DNA of 64,000 nucleotides, from NCBI GenBank assembly GCA_050953425.1, contig JBMNMQ010000003.1, forward strand, positions 1-64,000. Reading direction: 5' to 3'. Under the pieces are notes generated by a model. It was not told the origin of the DNA and ran no database searches. It was given only the letters and a program-made list of their open reading frames with translations. Position numbers and translations under genes: made by a program. The stretch's first letter is position 1. Each line of letters starts with the position of its first letter. Below are positions 7,619-16,511 of the stretch, piece by piece. This DNA comes from RUG100 sp050953425. Lineage in GTDB: Bacteria > Bacillota > Clostridia > Peptostreptococcales > Anaerovoracaceae.

Positions 7619-8961
7619 CGAAAATCAAACGGATCCGGGGCAATCCCGGAAACCCTTTGTCATATATCGGTAATCCGGAGAAGACCAGAAACCTTGGCTT
7701 CTCCGATGCAGACCGGCAGGCGCTTGCAGATGTTATTGCCTACGCTGCCGATGAAACTAAAACAGAGAAGCAGTACTTCACCACCGGGATCAACTGCGAT
7801 GTGGAGAATGCACGAGAACAGTTCAACATTACCAAACAGAGCTTCAACAAGACGGGAGGAATCGTATGCGGACACTGCATGCAGAGCTTCGACGGATTCG
7901 AGGTGGCGCCGGAGGAAGCCCACGAGATCGGAGTGCAGCTGGCGAAGGAACTCTGGGGCGACCGCTTTCAGATCGTGGTTGCCACTCACTTGAACACAAA
8001 CAATGTTCATAACCACATCGTTTTCAACTCGGTATCCTTTGTGGACGGAAAACGTTTTCACTTCTGCACGGAAGAGACCATGAGGATCCGTGCAGTATCT
8101 GACCGGATCTGCCGTGAGCGGAATCTGTCCGTCATCGAGCATCCGGAAGGAAAGCGGGTCCCCTACCATCTCTACAAAATGGAGAAAGCAGGCATGCCCA
8201 CCAGATACAATGTGGCAAGGCAGGCGCTGGACGAAGCCATCTCGGTCAGCGCCAACATGGAGGAATTCAAATCGGAGCTGAAAAAGCGGGGTTATCTGTA
8301 TCAGTTCAATCCCAGGCGCAAGTACTGGACCGTAACGCCTCCGGGATGGACAAAGGCCATCCGGACCGATCGCCTAGGGGATACCTACACAAGAGAGATG
8401 ATTCAGCAGAGAGTATTTTCAAATGATATCGGTGTCAGGATGCAGCGGTTTCAGAAAGAATCCCGCAGCTCCAATCATTATGACCTGAAGCGCAGGATCG
8501 ACAAAATCAAAGGGAGAAGCGGTCTGGAAAAGCTGTATCTCCGGTACTGTTACGAACTGGGATACCTGCCGAAGTACCGGCAGAATCCCGTGCGGCTTCA
8601 TGCTGTGCTGAAAGAGGAACTCCTGAAGTGCGACCTGTACAGCGAGGAAGCAAAGCTCCTTGCCAGGTACAATGTCAGCACGGAGGAAGATCTGGAAAAA
8701 AGAATGAAGTCTCTGACGAAGCAGTACTCCGACGTCAGTGCCCGGCGTGATGAGCTGAGGCAGAAGCTCCGGCGGAAGATGCCGGTAGAAGAAGATGCAA
8801 AGTGCCGGGAACAGATCAGGGAACTGACCGCGGAGCTGAAGGATACCCGGAAGGAACTGAAGCTCTGCCGGGACATCCGGGAACGGTCCGGTCAGGTAGA
8901 ACGGAATCTTGAAACTGTGATAGAAGACAGAACACGGGGAAAGGAGAGAAAACCATTATGA
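7609..8961 (+). CDS. Relaxase (MobP-type mobilisation nuclease)
   Basis: A 450-residue protein, start MAVTKIKRIRG with AAAGGAGGAAAACAGA upstream. The N-terminal 200 residues hold the relaxase domain (Pfam Relaxase): a candidate catalytic Tyr early (LSYIGNP) and the HLNTNNVHNHIVFN histidine motif around residues 125-138 for metal binding. The C-terminal half is a long coiled-coil region (residues about 330-440). It would nick oriT and pilot the strand through the type IV secretion channel. Its stop overlaps the next start as ATGA. Confidence 0.9.
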   Translation: MAVTKIKRIRGNPGNPLSYIGNPEKTRNLGFSDADRQALADVIAYAADETKTEKQYFTTGINCDVENAREQFNITKQSFNKTGGIVCGHCMQSFDGFEVAPEEAHEIGVQLAKELWGDRFQIVVATHLNTNNVHNHIVFNSVSFVDGKRFHFCTEETMRIRAVSDRICRERNLSVIEHPEGKRVPYHLYKMEKAGMPTRYNVARQALDEAISVSANMEEFKSELKKRGYLYQFNPRRKYWTVTPPGWTKAIRTDRLGDTYTREMIQQRVFSNDIGVRMQRFQKESRSSNHYDLKRRIDKIKGRSGLEKLYLRYCYELGYLPKYRQNPVRLHAVLKEELLKCDLYSEEAKLLARYNVSTEEDLEKRMKSLTKQYSDVSARRDELRQKLRRKMPVEEDAKCREQIRELTAELKDTRKELKLCRDIRERSGQVERNLETVIEDRTRGKERKPL

Positions 8962-9710
8962 ATCCAGGAGGAGATGCAGCAGAACAGGTCGTCAGGCTGT
9001 CGCTGGAAGGTGTGGAGGTAGCGGCGGGGATCACCGGAAACGGGGCCAAGAACATCGCCATTCTTCTTCATGCCGTGCTGAAGGAAGAACAGAAGACAAA
9101 GGGAAAGACCCGGCTCACCAACATGCTGAGAACCGGGAAAGAACTGAAGGTCTACACGGTGCAGCAGAAGGACCTGAAGAAATTCACACAGGAGGCCAAA
9201 CGCTACGGGGTGCTCTACTGCGTGCTGCGGGACAAGAACAAAAAAGACGAGAACGCTGTGGTGGATGTAATCGCAAGAGCTGAGGACGCATCCAAGATCC
9301 AGCGGATCACTGAACGCTTCCGTCTGGGAACGGTGCCAACAGCGTCCGTCACCGGCAGCGTCAAAGAGCAGGAAAAATATTTTCCGGAAAAAGATGCACG
9401 GGAGAAGAAGGAGCCGGAGGCAAGGATCGAAAGAACCATGGGAGCAGGCCCCGGGAAACAAAAGCAGAAGGCAAACCCCGATTTGGCGAAGATGGCAAAC
9501 GACCCTCCGTCCGAGCCAAGCTTGAGGCAAACAAGCCGCTCAAATGGGTCGACTGGAATGAATAAGCCATCTGTCCGGGAGAAACTGAGCTACTACCGGA
9601 GGCGGCAGTCCCGGGAGCAGAAGCTGTCCCGTGAAAAAGAGAAGATGCTTTCTTCCAAAGAAAATATTGTGAAAGTGCCGCATCCCAAGCGGCCGGGAAA
9701 GGAACGATAG
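8958..9710 (+). CDS. PcfB-family (DUF3801) transfer protein
   Basis: A 250-residue protein. Residues 1-125 match the PcfB/DUF3801 pattern (GITGNGAKNIAILLHAVLKEE, then a KELKVYTVQQKDLKKF strand-helix unit). The remainder is a charged, low-complexity tail. PcfB is an accessory protein of Gram-positive conjugation that links relaxosome and coupling protein. It normally sits directly before virD4; here about 3.7 kb separates them, because a foreign cargo block and two small genes intervene. Confidence 0.8.
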   Translation: MNPGGDAAEQVVRLSLEGVEVAAGITGNGAKNIAILLHAVLKEEQKTKGKTRLTNMLRTGKELKVYTVQQKDLKKFTQEAKRYGVLYCVLRDKNKKDENAVVDVIARAEDASKIQRITERFRLGTVPTASVTGSVKEQEKYFPEKDAREKKEPEARIERTMGAGPGKQKQKANPDLAKMANDPPSEPSLRQTSRSNGSTGMNKPSVREKLSYYRRRQSREQKLSREKEKMLSSKENIVKVPHPKRPGKER

Positions 9711-9784
9711 GAAATGGTAAGAGATAACCGTGCTTAATAGAGTGCAGCAGCCCATACAAAATGCTGTAAGAAATGAACTAGCTG

Positions 9785-9825
9785 GTAACGCAGCAACTGG
9801 CGAAACATGCTGCGTTACTTATATT
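9785..9825 (+). terminator. Strong stem-loop after PcfB gene
   Basis: GTAACGCAGCA (9785-9795) pairs perfectly with TGCTGCGTTAC (9808-9818) across a 12-base loop and is followed by TTATATTGTTCT. It probably ends the mobilisation transcript. The following bases to 10206 turn sharply AT-rich, with no gene or conserved signal that I can see, and mark the left edge of the cargo block. Confidence 0.65.
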
Positions 9826-10206
9826 GTTCTCATTTTCATTATAAAGTTGAAAAGTTTCGATTAATCAGTGATACTATGAAAAATATGTGGTATAAGAATG
9901 TATACAACTGCTGATTGACCATTATATCGGATTTATCAGAATGATGTTATCAAATTAGAAAATGACAAATTTGAATTTATTTAAGAAAAATAGATTTACT
10001 TGTGCTTTGGGAAGATATTGTTGCAGTCAGTCATATTTGGCTTATTAAAGATGTGGGTTCGGCAGTAGGTGATGTCGGTTTTTACAATTGTAAAACATTT
10101 GTTATTTGAAACTTTTTAGCAAGTAAAGAATTATGTTTCTATGAACCTGAGAATACAATGGAAATATTGAATATACAAAAATAACAGGTGAGAGAGAGGA
10201 TAAATT

Positions 10207-10731
10207 ATGGAATTAGATTTTTTACAAGATGAACAAAAACTTATTTTGACATACCCTCATAAGTCTAAATTTAATGTTATATATTATTTATCTATGATAT
10301 TTTTATGTTGTATTGCTGTGTTGGTATTGAAATATCTTCAAGTTTGCACAACTGATTCTGCAGATAAAATTATTATTGCAATAGTGCTGATTTGTGGTTC
10401 AAGTCTTATATTTTTTATGGGATATTATCTTTTCATAAATGCCGTAAGATTAGAACTTTATGGAAACAATGTTGTTAAATATTACACTTATGGAAGTAGA
10501 GGGCATAGTGTACTGCATTTAGAATTTAAACTTGAAGATATAGAACAAATAAAAATTAAAAAGCGTCCGTTTAATTGTTCAAAGCTGACCATTAAAATTA
10601 GGAATCCTATTTTTTATGGGTTTCATGATAAAAAACTAAATAAACTGAAGAAGGTAAATATCATTGCAGATAGAAAAAAATCAGAAATTTTATGCAACAG
10701 ATGGAACAATTCCAAAGAAAATAAGGAATAA
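10207..10731 (+). CDS. Two-TM membrane protein, PH-like domain
   Basis: A 174-residue protein preceded by AGGTGAGAGAGAGG. Two hydrophobic helices (residues about 25-45 and 57-80) are followed by a soluble beta-rich domain (VLHLEFKLEDIEQIKIKKR) that resembles bacterial PH-like domains; that likeness is a guess. Codon use is strongly AT-rich, unlike the flanking transfer genes, so it is imported cargo. It starts a three-gene block with an MBL-fold enzyme and a nitrilase. Confidence 0.55.
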   Translation: MELDFLQDEQKLILTYPHKSKFNVIYYLSMIFLCCIAVLVLKYLQVCTTDSADKIIIAIVLICGSSLIFFMGYYLFINAVRLELYGNNVVKYYTYGSRGHSVLHLEFKLEDIEQIKIKKRPFNCSKLTIKIRNPIFYGFHDKKLNKLKKVNIIADRKKSEILCNRWNNSKENKE

Positions 10732-10797
10732 AAGTGATCTAATATTATAGATGTCGAGTGAAACAAATCAGAATTTGTAAAAGTGAGGAACAATGCA

Positions 10798-11412
10798 ATG
10801 ATTAGGCTGAAATACGGCAATACAAACACATTCTTTGTTAAGGGGACAAGTGGTGGTCTGCTGTTCGATACGGACTACGCAGGAACCTTGTCTGCTTTTT
10901 ATAAGACGATAAAGCCGAATGGCATTGCTGTAAAAGATATCAAATATGTTTTGGCATCGCACTATCATCCGGATCACATGGGACTTATAAGCGAATTAAT
11001 AAAGCAGGGCGTTAAGCTGCTTGTGGTGGATGTGCAAAGAGAATTTATCCACTATTCGGATGATATTTTTACAAGAGACAAAATTCCGTATTTTTCAATT
11101 GACGAAACGCTGGCGACTGTTATCTCCTGCGAAGAAAGCAGAGATTTCTTATCATGCATGGGTATTCATGGCGAAATCATCCGCACGCCAAGTCATTCTG
11201 AGGACAGCATTGCTTTTGTTTTAGATAATGGTGATTGTTTTGTCGGAGATCTTGAACCATTTGAGTATATAGAAGCATATGAGGAGAATGCACAGTTAAA
11301 AAGTGATTGGGAGCACATTCTATCCTTTTCCCCAAAGCGGATATTTTATGCACATATACCTGAAAAAAAGATTGGACTGATAAATCCCAGTTTGTATAAC
11401 AGGAAAATTTAA
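10798..11412 (+). CDS. MBL-fold metallo-hydrolase
   Basis: About 204 residues, ATG 10798 with GTGAGG upstream. The metallo-beta-lactamase metal motif HYHPDHMG is at about residue 55, and later ligands are visible in TPSHSEDS, VGDLEP and a final AHIPEKK. The short length is typical of stand-alone MBL hydrolases rather than lactamases or RNases. Substrate unknown. It is 26 bases upstream of a nitrilase gene, suggesting the two act on related small molecules. Confidence 0.8.
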   Translation: MIRLKYGNTNTFFVKGTSGGLLFDTDYAGTLSAFYKTIKPNGIAVKDIKYVLASHYHPDHMGLISELIKQGVKLLVVDVQREFIHYSDDIFTRDKIPYFSIDETLATVISCEESRDFLSCMGIHGEIIRTPSHSEDSIAFVLDNGDCFVGDLEPFEYIEAYEENAQLKSDWEHILSFSPKRIFYAHIPEKKIGLINPSLYNRKI

Positions 11413-11438
11413 ATTTGTAAAGGAGTGAAATTGTTGTT

Positions 11439-12359
11439 ATGAAGGATATCAAAACCACTTGTAAAATCGCATTAGTACAGGCAGAGCCTGTTATGTTCAG
11501 CAAAAGCGCATCACTTAAAAAGGCACTTCAATATATTTGTGAAGCAGCAAGCCAAAAACCGGATTTAATTGTTTTCCCGGAACTGTTTATTCCGGGATAT
11601 CCTGTTGGAATGAATTTCGGTTTTAGCATGGGAAAACGAAGCGATGAGGGACGAAAAGACTGGAAACGATACTACGATGCCTCTGTTGTTGCCGGAGATT
11701 CGGAGTTCCAACAACTCGCAGAGGCAGCCAAAAAAGCGGAGGCATACATCAGCCTTGGATTTTCCGAGCGAGACGCTGTTAGTGGAACGCTCTACAACAG
11801 CAATGTCATTTTTGAACCGAACGGGTCATATAAGGTACACAGAAAGTTGAAGCCCACAGGCTCTGAGCGTGTTGTATGGGGAGATGCGAATAAGGATTAT
11901 TTCCCTGTTACTGAAACACCGTGGGGACCAATCGGCAGCATGATCTGTTGGGAAAGCTATATGCCGCTTGCTCGGGTAGCTCTCTATCAAAAGGGAATCA
12001 CCATTTATATTTCGCCAAACACCAATGACAATCCAGAATGGCAGGCCACTATTCAGCACATTGCAATCGAGGGGAAATGTTTCTTTGTAAATGCTGATAT
12101 GATTATCAGACGCAGTTCGTATCCTTCTGACTTGTGTGAGCACAATATCGTATCGGAACTTCCGGAATTTGTGTGCAGAGGCGGAAGCTGCATCATTGAT
12201 CCGTATGGTCATTATTTGACAAAGCCGGTTTGGGATGAAGAAACCATCATCTATGCAGAGCTCGATATGAGCCTGCCTGCCGCCTGTAAGATGGAGCATG
12301 ATGCGATTGGACATTATGCACGTCCGGATATCCTTGAACTTAAAGTCAACGAAAAGTAA
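11439..12359 (+). CDS. Nitrilase-family carbon-nitrogen hydrolase
   Basis: A 306-residue protein with AAAGGAGTG upstream. All three catalytic residues are visible: Glu48 in VFPELF, Lys136 in HRKLKPT, and Cys170 in ICWESYMPLAR. The CWESYMPLAR context is that of true nitrilases/cyanide-degrading enzymes rather than amidases. It probably hydrolyses a nitrile (or cyanide-type compound) to acid and ammonia in the cytosol. As cargo of a conjugative element, a detoxification or nitrogen-scavenging benefit is plausible. Composition is less AT-rich than the first gene of the block. Confidence 0.85.
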   Translation: MKDIKTTCKIALVQAEPVMFSKSASLKKALQYICEAASQKPDLIVFPELFIPGYPVGMNFGFSMGKRSDEGRKDWKRYYDASVVAGDSEFQQLAEAAKKAEAYISLGFSERDAVSGTLYNSNVIFEPNGSYKVHRKLKPTGSERVVWGDANKDYFPVTETPWGPIGSMICWESYMPLARVALYQKGITIYISPNTNDNPEWQATIQHIAIEGKCFFVNADMIIRRSSYPSDLCEHNIVSELPEFVCRGGSCIIDPYGHYLTKPVWDEETIIYAELDMSLPAACKMEHDAIGHYARPDILELKVNEK

Positions 12360-12475
12360 TAGTCGGTTGGCTCATCAACTTCCAGTTTGTTGAAATGAAA
12401 TAATTAAATAATATGGAGCACTACTATATTTTTAAAAGGTATTGGCCCACTTGTGCAATAGTCTGACATACATGA

Positions 12476-12503
12476 CCTCATCAACTCTGGTGAGGCCTTT
12501 TCT
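12476..12503 (+). terminator. Terminator/attenuator before second ArdC-like gene
   Basis: CCTCATCA (12476-12483) pairs with TGGTGAGG (12488-12495), one G-U pair, followed by CCTTTTCTT. It lies 25 bases before the next ribosome site. It marks the right edge of the imported block or attenuates read-through into the transfer operon. Confidence 0.55.
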
Positions 12504-12527
12504 TATGCATAGAAAGGAGTTTCAGCA

Positions 12528-13247
12528 ATGAATCAAGTGAGTAGTAACGATACCTTCGACCGTGAAGTATACAAAACCCAGAAACGGGAAGAAAAAGACC
12601 GCATCTTTGAAATGCTGTCCGAGGAGACGCAGAAACTTCTGAATCCGGAGAAGCTGAAAGCCTATGCGGATGTGCAGGCCCGCTTCCTTCGAAGATCTGT
12701 TTCCAATGCCCTTCTCATCGGGCGGCAGAGACCGGAGGCAACATGGATCCGGTCCTTTGATGACTGGAAGAATGACAACATCTTTGTGAACAAAGGCGAG
12801 AAAGCCATCCTGATGCTGAAGCCGGTCACCTATGAGAAGCCGGACGGAAGTCAGGGATTTGCTTCGGATGTCAGCAAGAACTTTGATGTCACTCAGACTA
12901 CGGCGATGGGAAAAACGATCAGCAGGAAGGAATACCACGAGATGAGCGGGATGCCGTCACCGGAAGTACTTCTCGGTGCCGTGCGGCAACGGGCGATGAC
13001 AACATTTGTCCGGAACGAGGCGCTTCGGGGAAGGACTGTAAATCTGGCAGATCTCAGTGTGTATCTCATGGCGAAGCACTACCGTCTGGATCCGCCGGAT
13101 GTGGATTTCGAACGCATTGCCCGTTTCTTCGAAGGCCGTAAGGAAAAAGATGTACGCCGTGAACTGACTGCAGTGAAAACCGCAGCTGACGAAGTGAACA
13201 GAGAGATGCTGGCCCGTGCCAGAGACGGTCGGGAGAATGAGAGGTAG
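12528..13247 (+). CDS. ArdC-like ssDNA-binding domain protein without peptidase
   Basis: A 239-residue protein with AGAAAGGAGTTTCAGCA before the ATG. Residues about 40-105 parallel the N-domain of the ArdC-like protein at 3762 (SVSNALLIGRQRP, SFDDWKND, KGEKAILMLKP), but no HExxH follows. The remaining C-terminal half is helical and charged. It may bind transferred single-stranded DNA. It is the first gene of the mating-channel operon after the cargo block. Confidence 0.6.
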   Translation: MNQVSSNDTFDREVYKTQKREEKDRIFEMLSEETQKLLNPEKLKAYADVQARFLRRSVSNALLIGRQRPEATWIRSFDDWKNDNIFVNKGEKAILMLKPVTYEKPDGSQGFASDVSKNFDVTQTTAMGKTISRKEYHEMSGMPSPEVLLGAVRQRAMTTFVRNEALRGRTVNLADLSVYLMAKHYRLDPPDVDFERIARFFEGRKEKDVRRELTAVKTAADEVNREMLARARDGRENER

Positions 13248-13249
13248 CC

Positions 13250-13444
13250 ATGGAAAGAAAATTGATCTTAGAGATGGATTCCTATGACCGGAACATTCTG
13301 CTTAACGCATTGAACGATCTGCGCACGAAGCAGATCCGTGAAGGTCTTCCCACAGACCCGGTGGATGAACTGATGGTGAAACTCTATGAGGCGAAGCAAA
13401 AGCGATTTCTGGTATCGGAGGCCTGTCATGATCACTACCGGTAA
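13250..13444 (+). CDS. Small ICE protein upstream of virD4
   Basis: A 64-residue soluble protein (MERKLILEMDSYDRNILLNAL...), ATG two bases after the previous stop, with GAGAGGTAGCC as ribosome site. It is a single predicted helical hairpin. It overlaps the virD4 start by 17 bases. Small proteins with this pattern are regular neighbours of virD4 in such elements; function unknown. Confidence 0.6.
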   Translation: MERKLILEMDSYDRNILLNALNDLRTKQIREGLPTDPVDELMVKLYEAKQKRFLVSEACHDHYR

Positions 13445-15236
13445 GAAGAATATCCTGCTCGGCTCAGTGATCGGAGTGATCCCTGTGGTCTGGGCTGCGC
13501 TGATTGCCGCGCCATATATGACGAACGGGCTGCTGGAGCACGTGGACGAACTGTCCGATGCTTTCCGGCATCCTTTTCAGATCCGGATGACGGAAAACAC
13601 ACCGCGAACGATCCTGCTTTTCCTGGTGATCCACGCTGTCAGCATCAGCGTCTGGCTCTCCACCCGGCGGAATTACCGTCGTGGCGAGGAGCATGGCTCT
13701 GCGAAATGGGGAGACCCTAAAACGCTGAACAAAAGATATGCCGACAGGATCCCGGAAAACAACAAACTGCTTACCCGGAATGTGCGGATCGGTCTGAACG
13801 GCAGAAAGCACAGAAGAAATCTGAATGTCATGGTTATCGGAGGATCCGGTGCAGGCAAGACCCGGTTTTATTGCAAGCCCAATGTCATGCAATGCGGTGA
13901 AAGTTCTCTTGTGATCCTGGATCCGAAGGGCGAGACCATCCGGGCGACCGGCCATCTTCTGGAGGAAAAGGGATACGCCGTTAAGGCGCTGGATCTGCAG
14001 GAGATGGACCGGTCCCACTGCTACAATCCTTTTGTCTATCTGCGGGACGATAACGACGTGCAGCGTCTTGTAACGAATCTGTTCAAGTCCACCACGCCGA
14101 AAGGCGCCCAATCCAATGATCCCTTCTGGGATGCGGCAGCGCAGATGCTGCTTCTGGCACTGATCTTTTATCTGAAATACGAAGCTCCGGAGGAAGAACA
14201 GAACTTTGCCATGGTCATGGAGATGCTCCGTGCCGGGGATGTGGACGAAGAAGACAACTCCCCCAGCCCGCTGGACAATCTTTTCTTCGATCTGGAGAAG
14301 ACAGATCCGGATCACATTGCTCTGAAGTATTACCGCAATTACCATTCCGGAGCAGCCAAGACGCTGAAGTCCATCCAGATCACCCTGGCTGCAAGGCTGG
14401 AGAAATTCAATCTGGAGAGTCTTGCGAAACTGACCATCACCGATGAACTGGACCTGCCGTCACTGGGAGAAAGGAAGACTGCCCTGTTTGCCATCATTCC
14501 GGACAACGACACCAGCTTCAACTTTCTGGTATCCATTTTGTACACCCAGCTCCTTCAGCAGCTTTTCCATTGCGCAGACAAGAAGCACGGCGGCAGTCTT
14601 CCGGTCCACGTGCATTTTGTACTGGACGAGTTCGCCAATCTGTCCATGCCTTCCGACTTTCAGAAGATCCTTTCCGTCATGCGTTCCCGGAACGTGTCGG
14701 TCAGCATCATTCTGCAGAATCTGGCACAGCTCAAGGCGCTGTACGAAAAAGACTGGGAATCCATCATGGGCAATTGCGACGAGTTTGTTTACCTGGGCGG
14801 CAACGAGCAGCAGACCCACAAGTACGTCAGCGAACTTCTGGGAAAAGCGACAATCGATACCAACACCTATGGCAGGTCCACCGGAAGGAGCGGCAGCTAT
14901 TCAACAAATTATCAGAACACCGGAAGAGAACTGATGACGCCGGATGAAGTGCGGATGCTGGATAACCGGTATGCCCTTCTTTTTGTCCGGGGCGAACGGC
15001 CGGTGAAGGATCTCAAGTATGATATTCTGAAGCATCCCAATATTGCGCTGACAGAGGACGGCGGAGCTGCACCGTACCTGCACGGCATAGCGGATAAGGC
15101 GGACTTCAGCATCCAGCTGACGTCGGCGTTCCTTGACCATGAGGATGATCAGCCGGCAGAGCCTGCCGGATATGAGCTTTTGTCAGAAGAAGATCTGCAG
15201 CGTGAATTCGAGAAAGGAGTACAACTTTATGACTAG
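13428..15236 (+). CDS. virD4: VirD4/TraG-type coupling ATPase
   Basis: A 602-residue protein starting MITTGKKNILLG, with GGAGG 6 bases upstream. Two N-terminal membrane helices (residues about 8-28 and 62-78) anchor it. Walker A GGSGAGKT is near residue 140 and Walker B VLDEFAN near residue 405, with a conserved NLAQLKALYEKDWE segment after it. This is the coupling protein that hands the relaxase-bound DNA strand to the mating channel. The C-terminus has an acidic tail. It overlaps its downstream neighbour by 8 bases. Confidence 0.93.
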   Translation: MITTGKKNILLGSVIGVIPVVWAALIAAPYMTNGLLEHVDELSDAFRHPFQIRMTENTPRTILLFLVIHAVSISVWLSTRRNYRRGEEHGSAKWGDPKTLNKRYADRIPENNKLLTRNVRIGLNGRKHRRNLNVMVIGGSGAGKTRFYCKPNVMQCGESSLVILDPKGETIRATGHLLEEKGYAVKALDLQEMDRSHCYNPFVYLRDDNDVQRLVTNLFKSTTPKGAQSNDPFWDAAAQMLLLALIFYLKYEAPEEEQNFAMVMEMLRAGDVDEEDNSPSPLDNLFFDLEKTDPDHIALKYYRNYHSGAAKTLKSIQITLAARLEKFNLESLAKLTITDELDLPSLGERKTALFAIIPDNDTSFNFLVSILYTQLLQQLFHCADKKHGGSLPVHVHFVLDEFANLSMPSDFQKILSVMRSRNVSVSIILQNLAQLKALYEKDWESIMGNCDEFVYLGGNEQQTHKYVSELLGKATIDTNTYGRSTGRSGSYSTNYQNTGRELMTPDEVRMLDNRYALLFVRGERPVKDLKYDILKHPNIALTEDGGAAPYLHGIADKADFSIQLTSAFLDHEDDQPAEPAGYELLSEEDLQREFEKGVQLYD

Positions 15237-15555
15237 AAAAAAGCATGAACTGAAAACCGATGAGGTAAGGAGAATGAGCATCATCACCGGATATGCGGCG
15301 ATGGTGATTACCTGCACGGTGGGCGCAGCCACTTGCTTTGCGGCAGGCGATCCCATTTCCACGGTGAACAATCTTTCCACATTTATCTTCAGCCTGATCA
15401 GAGCCATCGGGCTGATCCTGCTGGGGCTTGGCATCATGCAGGTTGGTCTGTCCATGAAGTCTCATGACCCCAGTGCCCGTGCCAACGGATTTCTGACGCT
15501 GGCCGGAGGTATCATCATCACATTTACAAAAGAGATACTGAACATGATCATATAG
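15229..15555 (+). CDS. Pilin-like/Maff2-type small membrane protein
   Basis: A 108-residue protein, start MTRKKHELK with AAAGGAG upstream. It has a first hydrophobic segment resembling a signal (GYAAMVITCTVGAATCFA) and two further helices (FIFSLIRAIGLILLGLGIM, GFLTLAGGIIITF). This layout fits VirB2/TrbC-like or Maff2-family proteins that always sit between virD4 and virB6 in these elements. It may form or line the mating pore. Confidence 0.7.
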   Translation: MTRKKHELKTDEVRRMSIITGYAAMVITCTVGAATCFAAGDPISTVNNLSTFIFSLIRAIGLILLGLGIMQVGLSMKSHDPSARANGFLTLAGGIIITFTKEILNMII

Positions 15556-15567
15556 AGGGAGACATCA

Positions 15568-15615
15568 ATGAAAGATTCAAAAAAATACAATGGTTCGGGA
15601 GGTGATGGCCGGTGA
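15568..15615 (+). CDS. 15-residue leader peptide
   Basis: ATG 15568, with AGAGGGAGA upstream, opens a 15-codon frame (MKDSKKYNGSGGDGR) whose TGA overlaps the GTG start of the VirB6-like gene. The downstream ribosome site GGGAGG lies inside this frame, so its translation would affect VirB6 initiation. It may be a coupling device or a chance frame. Confidence 0.4.
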   Translation: MKDSKKYNGSGGDGR

Positions 15616-16448
15616 GTGACAACTGGGTAGTACAGAACCTCCAGAATGCACTGAACACATGGAACGAAAAGCTGGCGGAAGTCTGGCAGCTTCTCACCAC
15701 ATCGCCGGAGACATTCAAAGGCGGCGGGATCTGGAAGGTGATCCTGAACATCAACGGAGCAGTACAGGCCATAGGGCTTGCACTGCTCGTTTTGTTTTTC
15801 CTGGTAGGAATGGCGAGGACGAGCGCCAGTCTGGATGAAGTGAAACGTCCTGAGCACGCGCTGAAGCTCTTCATCCGTTTTGCCATAGCAAAGGGGGTCG
15901 TGACCTACGGACTGGAATTGATGATGGCGATCTTTGCCATTATTCAGGGAGTAGTCAGTACCATTATGCGGTCTTCCGGGATCGCAGCGGCCGGAAAGAC
16001 AACGCTGCCGAAAGAGATGGTGAAAGCTATTGAAGACTGCGGCTTCTTCGAAAGCATTCCTCTCTGGGCGGTGACGCTGATCGGCAGTCTGGTCATAACA
16101 GTTCTGTCTTTCATCATCATTCTCACCGTCTATGGCAGGTTCTTCAAGCTGTATATGTACACGGCCATCGCGCCGATTCCGCTCTCCACCTTCGCCGGGC
16201 AGCCCACCCAGAATGTGGGGATCAGCTTCCTGAAGGGATATGCGGCGGTGTGTCTGGAAGGAGCGATCATCGTTCTGGCCTGCATTATATTCACCAAGTT
16301 CGCATCAACTCCACCTGTGGTTGACGCGGATGCGGCACCTGCGGCCATGGTATGGAAGTACGTGGGCGAGCTGGTGTTCAACATGCTCGTTCTGGTGGGA
16401 TCAGTCAAGATGAGCGATGCCATCGTCCGGGAAATGATGGGACTTTAA
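15612..16448 (+). CDS. VirB6/TrbL-like polytopic mating-channel protein
   Basis: A 278-residue membrane protein starting with GTG, 9 bases after GGGAGG. About five hydrophobic helices are visible (residues about 45-68, 95-118, 152-178, 205-230, 250-268), with a Gly/Ala-rich loop (RSSGIAAAGKTTLP). The FKLYMYTAIAPIPLSTFAG stretch is a recognised signature of TrbL/VirB6-like proteins of Firmicute ICEs. It would form the inner channel for DNA export. Confidence 0.8.
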   Translation: MSDNWVVQNLQNALNTWNEKLAEVWQLLTTSPETFKGGGIWKVILNINGAVQAIGLALLVLFFLVGMARTSASLDEVKRPEHALKLFIRFAIAKGVVTYGLELMMAIFAIIQGVVSTIMRSSGIAAAGKTTLPKEMVKAIEDCGFFESIPLWAVTLIGSLVITVLSFIIILTVYGRFFKLYMYTAIAPIPLSTFAGQPTQNVGISFLKGYAAVCLEGAIIVLACIIFTKFASTPPVVDADAAPAAMVWKYVGELVFNMLVLVGSVKMSDAIVREMMGL

Positions 16449-16456
16449 TCCGATTT

Positions 16457-16489
16457 ACGGCAGCCAATTCCGGCTGTCGTTTTGTTTTG
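16457..16489 (+). terminator. Intra-operon terminator/attenuator
   Basis: ACGGCAGCC (16457-16465) pairs with GGCTGTCGT (16472-16480), with one G-U, and is followed by TTTGTTTT. It lies between the VirB6-like and DUF5688 genes and would lower expression of downstream genes unless read through. Confidence 0.7.
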
Positions 16490-16511
16490 CCAAAATCAAG
16501 GAGGAATTCGT

